This document shows, piece after piece, positions 61,901 through 64,000 of a stretch of 64,000 nt of DNA; position 1 is the first letter of the stretch, and each line of letters starts with the position of its first letter. The DNA comes from Triops longicaudatus. Taxonomy: Eukaryota > Arthropoda > Branchiopoda > Notostraca > Triopsidae. A model generated the notes under the pieces. It saw nothing but the letters and a program-made list of their open reading frames with translations. It ran no database searches and was not told the origin of the DNA. The translations under genes and the position numbers were made by a program. The stretch is from NCBI GenBank assembly GCA_022885665.1, contig JAGQDJ010000009.1, forward strand, positions 248,001-312,000, read 5' to 3'.

Positions 61901-64000
61901 TTGGTGTGCAGGTTTTTGGAGAGATTTGACAGCCAGGAATGGTACCGACAAAAGGAAGTTGCATGGCCTGTAGGGGATGGGTTTGGTGTATTGGTCCCTA
62001 ACGGTATTCGGAAAAGCTGCGGGAATAATGGGGCCGACCAGATTGCTCCGTGAAAAGCCGTAGCGAGCGATTGGTGAGGAAGAAAGAATGCTGCGTCAAG
62101 TTTTTAGAGGAGTCCAGGTGAAACTCCCCTGTTTGTGTTGCATTTGGGAACGTGGGAGCCGGTCGTGGGATGGATCTTTAGCAAGGTCACGGCCGCGGTT
62201 GACTTTGACCAGCCGTGAACCGCGATTTGCGCCTTCCAGTCACATTGTCGGAATAGTTATGCAAATGATGGATATGAATAGAGGTAAGGAAAAGGAACTC
62301 AAGCCCTTAGTGCTAAAAATTCTAGGCAACCCCAACCGGGACACAGTGGGAATAATTGGAAGGGATCCCTTTTAAGCAACCAGCCTTTGGTAATGGGAAT
62401 TCCTTTGCGGCGCACGGGACGGAAACCGTTGAACCCGACTGGAACGTAGCGGGAGCTTGCATATCAACGCCATCTAGTAGTAAACCACTCGACCTCGGCC
62501 TGCATCTAGCTCCCTTCGAGTGTGGCTGATCCGTAGCTGATTGGGTAATACAATAATTCGCGAACAATTAATTTAAGCGCTTTTAGACCCGCAATTATCA
62601 CGCATATTGGAGCGTAAAGAATCAATGGTATATGGTACGTAAATGTCGGCTGTTAAACAGTTATCTAAAAAGATAGCCGAACTGTATCTACGATTAGTTT
62701 ACTAATGTTCGGTACAGACTTTGAAATGTTTCAGCCGAAAGTATAGCAAGATCCTAGAAGAGAACTGCATACTCGATTAGGTGGTAAGTTCGCGTATATT
62801 TAACAATCTGTCTAGGACATTTTGATGGGGTGTGGAAATACTTACTGTGGTCAATTCCGGATCCAAATATGACATGCTATTTAGCTGAAGGAAATATAGA
62901 CCTGTAAATGCTGCCCATTCCTTACGACAGAAGAAAAGCTTGGAAGTTGCGACATTTTTTCCGAAATTGAGAAGATCCTGTCAAGAATGAAGCAATAACG
63001 TCAATCCCAACAAGACTAGTTTTCTCAGTGATCTGCCAGATATTGTTAAAATTTCTGAGATCATTGTGAAAGCTGATTTTGTGGCAGACGTCGGCGGTGT
63101 TTCGTCTCTCGATATGTTTGCAATCCGAAACTTGTTTGTCGGCGTTTTCAACTTTTGACTAAAATTAATGAGAGACTTTTGCGCTCAACGTTTAGTTTGC
63201 AGGGGTTGGGCAAGACTTCCGGCGTGTTACATGATAGCTCTTATGTGGTACCAAATGTGTTGAGTGGCTCGGCTAACGTTGATGTCTGAAGTTTTGTTAT
63301 GTAATAAAAAAAAGAATGCGTGTGTGCACTTCATCCTTGATAAGAGACGTCAGCGCTGCAAACCCATTTTTGCCGTTTGAAAGATTTGTTTACAATTTTG
63401 GATGTTTATTTGTCTAAGTACAAAACGTGAAAAGTATCTGGAGAAATGTTTTAACTTTCAACTTTACATTTTCAGGTTTGACACTGTCGTGTCAGATCTA
63501 GGGGAAAAAGGGACAGTGGGTCAGGAAGTTTTAGAAGGCTCAAATATATGGCCTATACGACAGGAAGTTTGGTCTCGAGTACGAGAATGCTTCCGGTTGC
63601 TTGCTGATTTTTTAGTTCTAATGTAAATTACCTTTGTGTCTAAAAAGCGTCGATGAATCATCATATTATTTACGCAGCATTTCAACTTACCGCGAGTTAC
63701 TGAGCGAACTGAGCCGACTACCGTGCTAATTTCACTCGGGAATATGTTCTTTCGGTGAGTATAGAAACACAGCCTAAATTATTTGAAAACGTGTCACCGA
63801 TCGAAAGTAAAACGATAATCTGTGATATTTTGGTCGGTAACTAGCGTTAAAGGGCCATGGACACCTAAAAAAACAACTTTGTCTTATAAAACAAAAAGCA
63901 AAAAATCTAGTTTCCATATGTTTCTTTTTATCATGTGCTAAATAATAACGAAGATATTCAAGAAATTAACATTCAAATAGGGTATTCTTGCCATTGGTCC
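55964..64000. other. Right-end region without a supported gene
   Basis: Eight kb of mixed sequence with purine-rich patches and an eleven-G run (60817-60827). Possible exon fragments at 58205-58285 and 62259-62283 end at good donors but have no identifiable continuation. No tRNA, transposon end or conserved domain was recognised. Confidence 0.45.
58205..58285 (+). CDS. Possible first coding exon (27 codons), orphan
   Basis: ATG at 58205 opens 27 codons (MADGEECRQGG..., ending DERSATA) that stop in phase 0 at a strong donor, GCG|GTAAGC. The codon pattern looks coding-like, but the exon is too short to prove it and I cannot place a second exon before the window ends. Chance is a real alternative. 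Confidence 0.2.

Noticed and set aside
62259..62283. ATG-started segment ending at a strong GTAAGG donor
   Set aside because: Only eight codons, surrounded by random-looking sequence; strong donors of this kind arise by chance every few kb.
1..64000. CRISPR array, bacterial operon, prophage or rRNA
   Set aside because: No spaced direct repeats, no rRNA signatures, and the genes are intron-containing animal genes throughout.

Overview
The window is nuclear DNA of an animal, most likely an ecdysozoan invertebrate such as an arthropod or close relative. Genes are split by spliceosomal introns from about 54 nt to several kb. The longest gene matches the invertebrate receptor guanylate cyclase Gyc76C far better than a vertebrate natriuretic-peptide receptor. 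There are no operons and no bacterial signals. I cannot name the species. Exon boundaries were placed by hand from splice signals, codon phase and remembered family motifs; for each of the four complete genes the exon lengths sum to a whole number of codons.

Layout, all five protein genes on the + strand. (1) 1-4283: 3' part of glucosidase II alpha (GANAB), entering from the left edge, with a tRNA-Glu(CTC) gene inside its last intron. (2) 5354-10605: an eight-exon gene for a 606-residue protein I do not recognise, with a Tyr/Arg-rich basic N-terminal half, a Pro-Glu repeat spacer and a poly-Glu end. (3) 12536-14673: a four-exon gene for a small acidic protein (159 residues) with one charged helix, also unrecognised. 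(4) 21032-32314: a 20-exon Gyc76C-type receptor guanylate cyclase (1330 residues). (5) 33776-40230: a seven-exon SLC39A11/ZIP11 metal transporter (338 residues). The right-hand 23.8 kb has no gene I can support, only promoter-like patches and a few possible exons.

Mobile DNA is sparse but clear: a 208-bp hAT-type MITE with a perfect 8-bp target duplication (32973-33196), and two loci of a pogo/Tc1-like short repeat lying in introns of the cyclase and ZIP11 genes. The genes have no evident shared pathway: ER glycoprotein trimming, cGMP signalling at the cell surface, and zinc transport are simply neighbours.

I found no obvious new multi-gene system. The most unusual items are the unrecognised acidic-tailed protein, whose tail depends on removing a 54-nt intron that holds an in-frame stop, and the repeated use of AAG 3' splice sites.
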